Below are positions 1 through 7,243 of a stretch of DNA of 64,000 bases, one piece after another. Position 1 is the stretch's first letter; each line of letters opens with the position of its first letter. The position numbers and the translations under genes were made by a program. This stretch comes from an uncultured Verrucomicrobia subdivision 3 bacterium (GTDB lineage: Bacteria; Verrucomicrobiota; Verrucomicrobiia; Limisphaerales; UBA11358). The stretch lies in the NCBI GenBank assembly GCA_903917705.1, contig CAIXBQ010000093.1, positions 1 through 64,000 on the forward strand, written 5' to 3'. The notes below the pieces were generated by a model. It searched no databases. It was given only the letters and a program-made list of their open reading frames with translations, and was not told the origin of the DNA.

Positions 1-795
1 ATGCTTGCTGGTCTGCTCGATCCAGAAGTCGACAAACTGCGGCGACGCCAGAATCTCCGAGGCGCTGACCGGGATGAAGAAGAACACGGCGCGGTTGAGC
101 AGGCGGGTGATCAGGCTCCGGGTGTAGGTGGTCTTGCCCGTACCCGGCTGGCCAAGGAAGATGCTCAGGCCGCTGGGCGAGCGGCTCATCTGCTTGAGCC
201 AGCCACGCTCCCACTCCAGAAAATCCGCGCCGTAGTTCAGGGCCACGTCGGCGTCGCTGACCGGGGCCAAGCGCTCGATGAGCACCGGGACGGTTTGCGG
301 ATAGCGCTCGCTCAAGCTCACGATGTAGAAATGAGGCTTGCCGCCGCCGCCGCCGACCGGTTTGACGTAACAGCGGAACTGATCGGCAGTCTGGTTCGCC
401 GCTTCAAGCGTAGGCGCGTAAATGCTCAAGGTGTCATGGCACAGGATCGCCGACACCGTATCGGACAACTGCAACAGCAGGCGCTCGAACTTGCTCTGTT
501 TGCTGTGGTTGATCCGTTGGCTCGAACGGAACACTTTGCCCGCGTAATCCTGCAACAGCTTTTTGAGATGGAAAGGCCCCTCGACATCGACCTGATGATA
601 GGGACGCTGGTGGAAGCGCTGGACGACCGGGTAGTCGAAAAACTTCATCTTCCCGGCGAACAGATCATCATCGTCCGATTCATAGTGAGAATGACGATCC
701 TCGTCCGCCATAAGCGCTTCAGGAGTCGGCTCGATCAACGGCAGGAGATCGGCGCTGCTGGTCGCCAGCTGGGTGTTTTCAGTGATAGCATTCAT
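1..795 (-). CDS. AAA+ ATPase, 3' end cut by window edge
   Basis: The reverse strand is open from an ATG at 795 to the window edge (265 residues, no stop). A Walker A motif GQPGTGKT lies at residues 215-222 and is followed by a hydrophobic strand (AVFFFIPVSA), as in AAA+ ATPases. The Walker B and sensor regions would lie outside the window. The first 200 residues form a family-specific N-terminal region with a Gly run (VGGGGGKP) that I do not recognise. It is the last visible gene of the minus-strand operon with the radical SAM locus, although 239 bases separate it from the HEAT gene. There is no Shine-Dalgarno sequence. The start is preceded by AAATAAAAACT, much like the HEAT and ParB-like genes. 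The role is unknown; remodelling or loading by ATP hydrolysis is inference. Confidence 0.8.
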   Translation of the reverse strand, partial: MNAITENTQLATSSADLLPLIEPTPEALMADEDRHSHYESDDDDLFAGKMKFFDYPVVQRFHQRPYHQVDVEGPFHLKKLLQDYAGKVFRSSQRINHSKQSKFERLLLQLSDTVSAILCHDTLSIYAPTLEAANQTADQFRCYVKPVGGGGGKPHFYIVSLSERYPQTVPVLIERLAPVSDADVALNYGADFLEWERGWLKQMSRSPSGLSIFLGQPGTGKTTYTRSLITRLLNRAVFFFIPVSASEILASPQFVDFWIEQTSKH

Positions 796-923
796 AGTTT
801 TTATTTATGAATTTGCCGCCGCCAGACACGATCCGGCTGCCGGGCTTACGCCACTAGGCGCAAAGACGGACAGGCACGGGCCTGCGCACACTGCGAGGAA
901 TCAACCGCGAACAGAGCAGTGCA

Positions 924-949
924 AATTCATGGGTGTCGATCCATGAATT
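924..949. repeat. 9-bp inverted repeat upstream of the AAA gene
   Basis: AATTCATGG (924-932) and CCATGAATT (941-949) are perfect inverted arms with an 8-base spacer, in the 239-base gap between the HEAT gene and the AAA gene. It could be an operator or a weak RNA hairpin. No T-run follows on the minus strand, so it is not an intrinsic terminator. Confidence 0.5.
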
Positions 950-1034
950 CGCGCGAGAAGATATTAACGGTCGCCGACATGCGGACACTCTATGGCAGGT
1001 GTTTAAGGTTGTCAAATAGTCGACCGTCAGACGC

Positions 1035-2600
1035 TCACCACTCCGGGAGGTGAGATTGCATCATGCCCAGCGCCATGCCGATGTCCTCGTCCCCGATGCG
1101 CGGCTTCGCCTTGACCAGCCAGCGCGGCGCGTACAGCGCGAAATCAAACTCAACCATCGACTCGAATCTTAGCCACTGATTTTGTTCGAGATGGCGTTCG
1201 AGGTCGGCCCGCTTCAGGAGCCGGGTCAGTGCCATCGCCGCCACCGTCCGAACCGCTGGAGCTTCGTCACGTATGCGCTCCTTCAGGAACGGGATGTCTT
1301 CCTTCCGACGGAACTTCGCCACCGCCCACACCGCCTCCCGCCGAACCATCTCGGTGTCCCATTGGCTCATCCGTCGCAGCAGGGGCAGGTCCTGGGATTT
1401 GCCCAGCGCGCCCAGCGATGCGACCGCTACCGCTCTGACGTCATACTCCTTTGCTTCGGTCAGTCGGCGCAGAATCCTTGGCGCGTCCGGGTGATCCCAA
1501 TCTCCAAGGCGGCTTGCGAGGTTGGCCCGGACACAGCTGTCCCGTTCGCCAGCCAGTTCCCAGAATGGTCCGGCGACCGATTTGGCCGGGTATGCCATCA
1601 ATGCGTCGATAGCCGCGCAGTGACGCCGGGAGAGTTTTTTGAGCAGCGCCACATCAGTCGGGTGCTGAAACTTCCCCAACGCCTCAACCGCATGCCGTTG
1701 GACACCGTAGTCTTCTTCGCGTGTCAGTGTTCGGAACAGCGGTAAATCCGCAGGGTTCTTAAATTCGGCGAGCGACTCCACCGCGACAGCACGGTGCGGA
1801 TGAGCCGGATCATTCACAAGCTCCCGCAGCCAGAGCCGGTCTTCCGGTTGCCCATAGTGCCAGATGGCTGCGATGGCCCTGTACCGGACATGCTCATCCC
1901 GGTCACGGGCCAGCTTCCTGACGACTTTCGCATCGTCGGGGTGCCGGTACGCCGCCAGCTCATCAATCACCGCTGACCGGACGGATGGTGACGGATCAGC
2001 TGCCAACCCACGCAGCAGCGGCAAGTCACCCACCCGCTTGCTTCGGCCAATCTTTTTCACCGCCGATATACGCAACCAGTCCATCAGCGAGGAGTCGACG
2101 GCGATCTGACGCAGCTTCGGAAGTTGACGGGCTTTCGTGAGGGCTGCCAGCTCGTTGAGGGCATTGATGGTCCTGACTTGCTTTTTCGCGGCCTTCGCAT
2201 CGGAACGGATATGATTCAGCAGTGCGGTGGCGGCTTTTTTATGGGAGATGTGCTTGAGCAGGTCGCCAGCCAGAGTATTCACCGACCGGTGCTTGCATTG
2301 CACCAGCTCCATCAGCAAATCGCCGATCTGCTGGCGTGTGCAATGCCGGAACCAATACCACCCCAGTTCGTTCCGCCTCGTCTTGAGTTGATCGGACTCT
2401 TCGCGGAGCATCGAGGCGAGGATCAACTTGGCTTCCGCCTTGCCGGGCTTGATCTGGTGGCGGTGTGCATACAGCTCCATAAGCTCGCCGGACTCAAGAA
2501 CTTTGCCGGTGCGCATGAACTCCGCCGCCCGGCAGCCAAGCTGCCGCTGGATTGTCTCCAGATCGTTAAAAAAAAGGTTGCTGTCAACTTTGGTAGCCAT
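1035..2600 (-). CDS. HEAT/PBS-lyase-like repeat protein
   Basis: A 521-residue soluble protein. From about residue 130 to 500 it is built of roughly 30-residue helical repeats with the spacing LPLLRxLxxDPSPSVRSAVIDELAxY, DVALLKKL and DVRAVAVASLGALG. This is the HEAT/PBS-lyase pattern used as a protein-binding solenoid. I see no catalytic motif and no signal peptide. It begins 19 bases after the stop of the 412-aa unknown protein and belongs to the same minus-strand operon as the radical SAM enzyme and precursor peptide. The ATG is preceded by GTATAAAAACT instead of a Shine-Dalgarno sequence. A scaffold or adaptor role is inference. Confidence 0.85.
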   Translation of the reverse strand: MATKVDSNLFFNDLETIQRQLGCRAAEFMRTGKVLESGELMELYAHRHQIKPGKAEAKLILASMLREESDQLKTRRNELGWYWFRHCTRQQIGDLLMELVQCKHRSVNTLAGDLLKHISHKKAATALLNHIRSDAKAAKKQVRTINALNELAALTKARQLPKLRQIAVDSSLMDWLRISAVKKIGRSKRVGDLPLLRGLAADPSPSVRSAVIDELAAYRHPDDAKVVRKLARDRDEHVRYRAIAAIWHYGQPEDRLWLRELVNDPAHPHRAVAVESLAEFKNPADLPLFRTLTREEDYGVQRHAVEALGKFQHPTDVALLKKLSRRHCAAIDALMAYPAKSVAGPFWELAGERDSCVRANLASRLGDWDHPDAPRILRRLTEAKEYDVRAVAVASLGALGKSQDLPLLRRMSQWDTEMVRREAVWAVAKFRRKEDIPFLKERIRDEAPAVRTVAAMALTRLLKRADLERHLEQNQWLRFESMVEFDFALYAPRWLVKAKPRIGDEDIGMALGMMQSHLPEW

Positions 2601-2619
2601 AGTTTTTATACTTCAATCG

Positions 2620-3858
2620 TTAATCTTCACAACCTACATACGAAGCCTGATCAAGAAAACTCCCATCGTCGATCGCGTGGATTGTCAGCTCTCTGACCGC
2701 GCCCTCGGTTTGACGCCATTCGCTCAGGTATTCACCTTCATCCTCAAAGCCGAGCCGGTTCGCCGCCACGCGCGACAGCTTTCGCTGCCGGGCCACCTGA
2801 TCAATCTGCCGCAAGCCCTCGGCCAGCGGTTTGCCCGCGATGTCGCAGACGACGATTCTGGCGTTGTCCGGCAGGATTTCATACGCGCCCTGCGGCGGAC
2901 GCTTCAAGATCACCGTCAGGTGCTCGGGCCACTGGTATCTGAGGTAAAACTGTGGCGAGACAACGATGGCATCAACTCGCTTCGCCGTCTGCGGATTAAG
3001 CGGCTTGAGCGTCACCATGACCCGACGCACACCTTGGTCGATCACTGGCGGAAAGTCTGGCCACCGCGCGCCCGGCAGCTGTCTGACAGTGGTGCCGAAG
3101 TCCCGCCGCCAATCGCCCATGAGCTGCCGGATGTCCGTATGCGGCCAGTCGTATTCATGTCCGTCGCCGACGAGGAATTCCGGCAGCGGCGCATGCTGGT
3201 CGCGGATCATCTGGCCCAAGGGGCCGTCCCAGAGTACGGCCTTCGTCCACACAGCATTCCGGTCGGCGAAGGTGGCTTGCGCCTCTTCAGGTGTGTCCTC
3301 GTCCCTAAGCTGGCGCAGACACAGGCAGCAGGGCGCAATCCGGCGATCTGCAAACAGGCGCTGATACGCGGCGAGGGGACTGCCGCCAATGTAGATGAGC
3401 CACACCCGGCGTTGATGGTGGCCAATGTTCCGGCCCAGCAGCTTCGCCGTCACCCACGGGGCGCCCGTTTCCGTTCCCGCCCAAAGCCAGTCCAGCTGCT
3501 CCTGCACAGCAGCGGGCAGGATGTCCCGATCCAGCGCCCCGGCGTAATCCGGGTTGCCCGCTGGCAGGCATTCAAGACCAGCGCCGACTTTGGTTTGGCG
3601 ATCCCGGATCAGGTTGAATGCGGCGGTGAACTGCTCCCGGTTGAAGCACGGATCAACGTATATAAACAGGCTGCACAGGTGCGTGAACCGGAACAGCGGC
3701 TCCCAGTCAAAGCCGCTGTTGAGGTAAACGAACGCCTTGGCCCGACCGGCCTTGAGTTCAGCGAGTTGGAGCACAAGTTCAGCCTCGGCTTGCGCAGTTA
3801 AATCGACGGGGTCGAGGATGGTCGCGCCTGCTTTTGCGATGTCAGCTTTGTCTAACAT
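2620..3858 (-). CDS. Unknown protein A, long member of a twin family in the RiPP operon
   Basis: 412 residues, no membrane segment, family not recognised. It shares clear motifs with the protein at 6105-6872: GFDWEPLFRFT against AFDWRPLVKFT; a following strand containing YVD against YCDW; RVWLIYIGGSPLAAYQRLF..RIAPCCLC against KLNLIYLGAEGVATYLQVF..KIAPYMLC; and EFLVGDGHEYDWP against EYVVNEGGHDWPW. Relative to that twin it has a C-terminal extension of about 150 residues. It overlaps the ankyrin gene by 17 bases and ends 19 bases before the HEAT gene, so it is co-transcribed. The conserved Asp, Trp and Cys positions suggest an enzyme, but no function can be assigned from the sequence. Confidence 0.85.
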   Translation of the reverse strand: MLDKADIAKAGATILDPVDLTAQAEAELVLQLAELKAGRAKAFVYLNSGFDWEPLFRFTHLCSLFIYVDPCFNREQFTAAFNLIRDRQTKVGAGLECLPAGNPDYAGALDRDILPAAVQEQLDWLWAGTETGAPWVTAKLLGRNIGHHQRRVWLIYIGGSPLAAYQRLFADRRIAPCCLCLRQLRDEDTPEEAQATFADRNAVWTKAVLWDGPLGQMIRDQHAPLPEFLVGDGHEYDWPHTDIRQLMGDWRRDFGTTVRQLPGARWPDFPPVIDQGVRRVMVTLKPLNPQTAKRVDAIVVSPQFYLRYQWPEHLTVILKRPPQGAYEILPDNARIVVCDIAGKPLAEGLRQIDQVARQRKLSRVAANRLGFEDEGEYLSEWRQTEGAVRELTIHAIDDGSFLDQASYVGCED

Positions 3859-4390
3859 CGTTTACCGGTTTGTTCTGCTTCAGCAATTCAATTATTTCCC
3901 AGTGGTGGTAATGCATCGCATAATTGAATGGCGTTTTGCCAGTGTTGGTAGTGGCATGGACTTCGGCCCCGTGGGCCAGCAATAGTTCCGCTTCTTCCTT
4001 AAAACCGTTCGCTGCTGCCACGTGCAATGGCGTCTGGCCGTCGCTGTCCTTGGCATTTATTTCAGCCTCGTGGACCAGCAATAATTTAATAACGTCCATT
4101 TGCCGTCGCACCACTGCAAAGTGCAATGGTGTCAGGCCCTGTTTTTTTATCGTGGCATTGACTTCGGCTCCGCTGGCCAACAGCAATTCCACCACTTCTT
4201 TGTGACCATTCATCACTGCTCCGTGCAAGGCTGTTGCGTTCAATTCTTTTTTATTTTTGGTAAACACCAGATCGGGATTGCTTGCGAGGAGCATTTTGAC
4301 TTTTGCCAAATCACCAACCTGTGCAGCCTGATGAAAACCAGCCAGCTCTGGTGGTTCCTGAATGGCGAACAGTTTTCCTAAAAAACTCAT
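3842..4390 (-). CDS. Ankyrin-repeat protein
   Basis: 182 residues from the ATG at 4390 (MSFLGKLFAIQ). I reject the longer open frame back to 4474 because it runs into a perfect stem-loop. About four to five ankyrin repeats are visible, with signatures ATALHGAVMNGHKEVVELLL, TPLHFAVVRRQMDVIKLLL, TPLHVAAANGFKEEAELLL and TPFNYAMHYHHWEIIELL. It lies between the precursor peptide and unknown protein A, overlapping the latter by 17 bases. Ankyrin proteins bind other proteins; here it could hold the maturase, the peptide or a target, or act in immunity, which is inference. There is no signal peptide. Confidence 0.85.
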   Translation of the reverse strand: MSFLGKLFAIQEPPELAGFHQAAQVGDLAKVKMLLASNPDLVFTKNKKELNATALHGAVMNGHKEVVELLLASGAEVNATIKKQGLTPLHFAVVRRQMDVIKLLLVHEAEINAKDSDGQTPLHVAAANGFKEEAELLLAHGAEVHATTNTGKTPFNYAMHYHHWEIIELLKQNKPVNDVRQS

Positions 4391-4458
4391 ATCTAGTGTG
4401 GTTGATATCTTTGGGTCGCAGCATTGCCGCAGTTCATTGTGCGTCTTTTTTGAGCGTG

Positions 4459-4490
4459 CCGTGGCGCTGCGCACACGCGCAGCGCCACGG
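4459..4490 (-). promoter_or_regulatory. Perfect 14-bp stem-loop after the precursor peptide
   Basis: CCGTGGCGCTGCGC (4459-4472) pairs exactly with GCGCAGCGCCACGG (4477-4490) around a 4-base loop. It lies between the stop of the peptide gene (4508) and the ankyrin start (4390). On the coding (minus) strand it is followed by A-rich sequence, not a T-run, so a stabilising or attenuating mRNA hairpin fits better than a full intrinsic terminator. Such hairpins commonly separate RiPP precursor genes from later operon genes. Confidence 0.75.
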
Positions 4491-4507
4491 ACACGTGATT
4501 GTTTTTA

Positions 4508-4609
4508 CTATCCGTTCCGGTATGTGATGCCGCACATTCCTTGCGAGTTCTTCGTGCAGCCACATGCCGCATTGAGAACGTAGCGTTTTGCTTTCATTTT
4601 GAGTTTCAT
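4508..4609 (-). CDS. Cys-rich RiPP precursor peptide, 33 aa
   Basis: The ATG at 4609 opens a 33-residue peptide. A basic leader (MKLKMKAKRYVLN) is followed by the core-like stretch AACGCTKNSQGMCG and a short tail ending ITYRNG, then TAG. Cys lie at positions 16, 18 and 26. The start has a near-consensus Shine-Dalgarno sequence AGGAGG (4618-4623), 8 bases upstream, the strongest noticed in the window. The gene begins 19 bases after the stop of the radical SAM/SPASM gene and is followed by a strong stem-loop. Size, Cys content, strong ribosome site and neighbouring maturase are the classic marks of a radical-SAM-modified peptide; thioether cross-linking of the Cys is inference. I do not recognise the sequence as a known RiPP class. 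It is too short for default gene callers. Confidence 0.8.
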   Translation of the reverse strand: MKLKMKAKRYVLNAACGCTKNSQGMCGITYRNG

Positions 4610-4628
4610 TGCTTTCACCTCCTTTCCA

Positions 4629-6065
4629 TTATCCCACCTTTTCAAGGCTGGAAAAATCAGTCCGGCTGTTGGCCCGCTGGACGCCTGCCCACGCACGGGC
4701 AAGCTCACAGGTGTAGGGGCTTGGCTTGCGGATGTCACCGTGTTCAGCCAGCCATGCGCCGGGACAACGACTGCAAAAGGCGAGTTCCGGGCAGGCGTTG
4801 CACGGTGAAATGTCGCGCAACTTGATCGCCCCGAATTCGGCAAAGAATGAGGATTTGTGCCAGACCTCTGCCAAGGAGTTTTTCGGCCATTGACCGAGAG
4901 GCATATTGAGGCCGATGCAGGGCCGAATCGTGCCGTCTGGCGATACTGCCAATCCAGAAGCACCAGCACCGCACAGACTGGCTTCAGGGGATGGGCCGAT
5001 CATGGCGGACATTGGCTCGTCACCCACAAAGAGCTTGTAGTAGCGCGAAGAGAAGATGTCGTCCAACACCTCCCGGTCCTCGACGCGGTGCGCCAGCGGC
5101 GAGAGCTTGCCGTCGTTCTTGGCCGTGATGCTCAAGTCAAATTGGTATTCACAACCCAGTTCCTTGGCCAGCGCCTCGATCTCCCGCCAATGGGGCGCGG
5201 TGGTTTTCATCAGCGGCGACTTCGTGATCACCGGTATCCCCGCTGCCCGCAGCGACCGAATGGCGCGAACAGACTTTTCGAACGACCCCTTGACCAGCGT
5301 GATTCCATCGTGGAGTTCTGGGCGCGCTGCGTAGATGCTGCAACCGACCGAGCGCGGGGAAATAGCCACGATGGCGTCGAGGATTTCGTCGTTAAGCAGC
5401 GTCAGATTGGTCGTGATGGAGGTGACGAGGCCGTGCTTTTTTGTCAGCCCAAGGATGCCGACAATATCCTTCCGGGAAAACGCCTCGCCGCCGGTGAGTT
5501 GGATTTGCAGCCCGCCCATGCCGACAAATTCGCCCATGAGCGCGTCAATCTGCTGGAGTGACAGTTCCGGGAGCCGTGTTTCTTGCGGCAGGTAGCAGTG
5601 GACGCATTTCTCGTTGCAACGGTAGGTGAGTTCGAGAACCAAGTTGTAGAGGATGTGGTGATCGGCCATGAACTGGCCGATTGCAAGTTCCGGGTTCTCG
5701 GTCGCATCCACGGCTTTCTTAACAGAAGGCTCGCTGGTGGGGCTGCTCTTGTGGCCGTTTTGATCAGCGCGCAGCGGGGCAATAAGATTGGAATTCCTCA
5801 GATCAGCAACAAAGCCTGCCAGCGTTTCATCTGCCTCACTTTCTGGGTCACCTTCAAACGTGCCGTTCTGCAAAATATATTCCCGCGCCGGTTGCGTTTG
5901 GCCATCCGCCTGAAAGATTCTCCGCCAGACCTCGGCGGAATCGCCCTCGAAGAAAACCACGGACTGGCTGGGGGTGTGGTAGGCAACGCTGGCGCGCTCG
6001 CCGTTTGGAAGGGCGTAGTAGCGGCTGAAAACACCCGACGGGAGGCGACGTTCGTTGATTTTCAT
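4629..6065 (-). CDS. Radical SAM/SPASM peptide maturase with PqqD-like N-terminus
   Basis: 478 residues. Residues 1-100 resemble a PqqD/RRE-like peptide-recognition domain. The radical SAM core begins near 140, with the cluster motif CNEKCVHC (Cys150, 154, 157; CxxxCxxC) and a GGE-type strand (QIQLTGGEAF). The C-terminus is SPASM-like: CGAGASGLAVSPDGTIRPC, then CNACPELAFCSRC and a final Cys (YTCELA), enough for auxiliary Fe-S clusters. Enzymes of this architecture reductively cleave S-adenosylmethionine and install thioether, C-C or related links in ribosomal peptides. It lies 39 bases after the short twin gene and directly upstream of the 33-aa Cys-rich peptide, its likely substrate. The ATG is preceded by AAGGAAT. 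Confidence 0.92.
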   Translation of the reverse strand: MKINERRLPSGVFSRYYALPNGERASVAYHTPSQSVVFFEGDSAEVWRRIFQADGQTQPAREYILQNGTFEGDPESEADETLAGFVADLRNSNLIAPLRADQNGHKSSPTSEPSVKKAVDATENPELAIGQFMADHHILYNLVLELTYRCNEKCVHCYLPQETRLPELSLQQIDALMGEFVGMGGLQIQLTGGEAFSRKDIVGILGLTKKHGLVTSITTNLTLLNDEILDAIVAISPRSVGCSIYAARPELHDGITLVKGSFEKSVRAIRSLRAAGIPVITKSPLMKTTAPHWREIEALAKELGCEYQFDLSITAKNDGKLSPLAHRVEDREVLDDIFSSRYYKLFVGDEPMSAMIGPSPEASLCGAGASGLAVSPDGTIRPCIGLNMPLGQWPKNSLAEVWHKSSFFAEFGAIKLRDISPCNACPELAFCSRCPGAWLAEHGDIRKPSPYTCELARAWAGVQRANSRTDFSSLEKVG

Positions 6066-6104
6066 ATTCCTTGGGAGACTGTTTATTATTGAGCGATGAA
6101 AATT

Positions 6105-6872
6105 CTAGCCACCGACTTTATCGGGTCGCTTGAAGACACGCATCCCATCAACCGCATCCACTTCCTCGCTCCAAGGCCAGTCATGCCCACCTTCATTGAC
6201 GACATATTCCGGTTTGCTGGGATTGAGATCGACTGCCCGGCCCAAAGCCCCGCCATACACTCTGAAATCGTCCCATCCGCAACCAAAGCCAATACCGCAG
6301 TTGAGCGTGCAGAGCATATACGGGGCGATTTTCTGTTGCGTAAAGACTTGCAGATAAGTTGCGACGCCCTCAGCTCCGAGGTAGATGAGGTTCAACTTCC
6401 GAACCTGCCCGTTTCCTAATTCACCCCGCAGCACAACTCTGCGCCCCCAACCCGTCTTGACGGAACACATGCGGTAGGTATGCCGGTATCGTGCAAGTTC
6501 GTCCTCATTCAGGAAATCTGGCGGAGCAACCGTGCTGGCAGCTGTGAGTTCTTCTGGCGTGATAACGGATTCACTTTCGCATTCAAGTGCGACAGGGATG
6601 TTTTTAAGTTGGGTCGCTAAAGCGCCCTCGTGGTCACGATACCAATCACAATACAGGATCGTTTGACAGTTGTATTTTCCGGGCGAGGTAAACTTCACCA
6701 ATGGCCGCCAGTCAAACGCACATGCGGGGTAGAACAGGACCCGCGTAGTTTTTAGCAGCGTTGAAACGTTGAGAGTCGCAACGTCCCTAATCTCTGGCTG
6801 CTGCTGAGGCTTGACGTCTTTCAAGTAGTCCAACGGGTTAACGCCGTCTGGGTCGCTGTGTCTGTTTGCCAT
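6105..6872 (-). CDS. Unknown protein B, short member of the twin family, first gene of the RiPP operon
   Basis: 255 residues from the ATG at 6872 (MANRHSDPDGV), which has AGGAAAGG about 6 bases upstream. A longer frame starting at 7016 adds 48 mostly basic residues that overlap strong RNA hairpins, so I reject it. The motifs VLFYPACAFDWRPLVKF, ILYCDWYRD, KLNLIYLGAEGVATYLQVF and YVVNEGGHDWPW match unknown protein A (2620-3858) in the same order. The family is not recognised. It precedes the radical SAM gene by 39 bases. Two related genes around a maturase, precursor and ankyrin gene suggest a duplicated core function of this locus, but catalysis cannot be named. Confidence 0.8.
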   Translation of the reverse strand: MANRHSDPDGVNPLDYLKDVKPQQQPEIRDVATLNVSTLLKTTRVLFYPACAFDWRPLVKFTSPGKYNCQTILYCDWYRDHEGALATQLKNIPVALECESESVITPEELTAASTVAPPDFLNEDELARYRHTYRMCSVKTGWGRRVVLRGELGNGQVRKLNLIYLGAEGVATYLQVFTQQKIAPYMLCTLNCGIGFGCGWDDFRVYGGALGRAVDLNPSKPEYVVNEGGHDWPWSEEVDAVDGMRVFKRPDKVGG

Positions 6873-7243
6873 GTTTGCCTTTCCTAGCGCAACACTGGAC
6901 ACAGCCTGAAATGAAAGGGCGCGGACTCGTCGCACCCCTCTCTGAGGCACCGCGAAGCGCCTGTCTGATGAGTGCTTCAAGCCGCGCCGATTGGCGCGTA
7001 CTTGAGCTTTGGTCATCAGACTGTGAAAATTCGCGGTTTTCAGAGAAGACCGTAGCCTTGCTACGCTAAATTTGTTTGAGTTCTTTTTTTCTACATCGTT
7101 TTCTTAACTAGTTGCAGTCCGGTTATACGCCCACCGGATGCCGCCCGCAAGCTTCATCGTGTTCACTCCGGCAGGCACAGACCTGTACCGCAGCTGTTCA
7201 GGCTATTGCCAGCAGGCGTGCCTCGCGCCATATTCTCCACGTC
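6873..7243. other. Intergenic region between the RiPP operon and the response regulator
   Basis: 371 bases with divergent genes on either side. It holds the nested hairpins described at 6945-7021 and AT-rich stretches around 7076-7110 that could carry the minus-strand operon promoter. I could not pick a single convincing -35/-10 pair. There is no coding signal beyond frames that shadow the neighbours. Confidence 0.6.
6945..7021 (-). promoter_or_regulatory. Structured leader: nested hairpins upstream of the RiPP operon
   Basis: GTCTGATGA (6963-6971) is exactly complementary to TCATCAGAC (7013-7021). Inside it GCTTCAAG pairs with CTTGAGC with one bulge, and CGCGCC (6983-6988) pairs with GGCGCG (6993-6998) around a GATT loop. 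Next to it, 6945-6962 folds as a second hairpin (AGGCAC/GCGCCT with one G.U pair). On the minus strand this is the 5' leader about 75-150 nt before the start of the first gene. A cis-acting RNA regulator is possible, and so is a palindromic repeat element. Confidence 0.6.

Noticed and set aside
1..810. Plus-strand 269-aa open frame at the window start
   Set aside because: The reverse strand encodes a Walker A motif and protein-like sequence from an ATG at 795; the plus frame is low-complexity shadow.
2428..3801. Plus-strand 457-aa open frame
   Set aside because: Antisense to unknown protein A; basic, Arg/His/Leu-biased composition without motifs, caused by GC-rich third positions.
4391..4474. 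Longer ankyrin protein starting at 4474
   Set aside because: The added codons include one half of a perfect 14-bp stem-loop and no ankyrin-like sequence; the internal ATG at 4390 fits the family.
6963..7021. CTGATGA on the minus strand as a hammerhead ribozyme core
   Set aside because: No GAAA core, and no third stem or cleavage site in the right place; the CTGATGA is one arm of a simple perfect stem.
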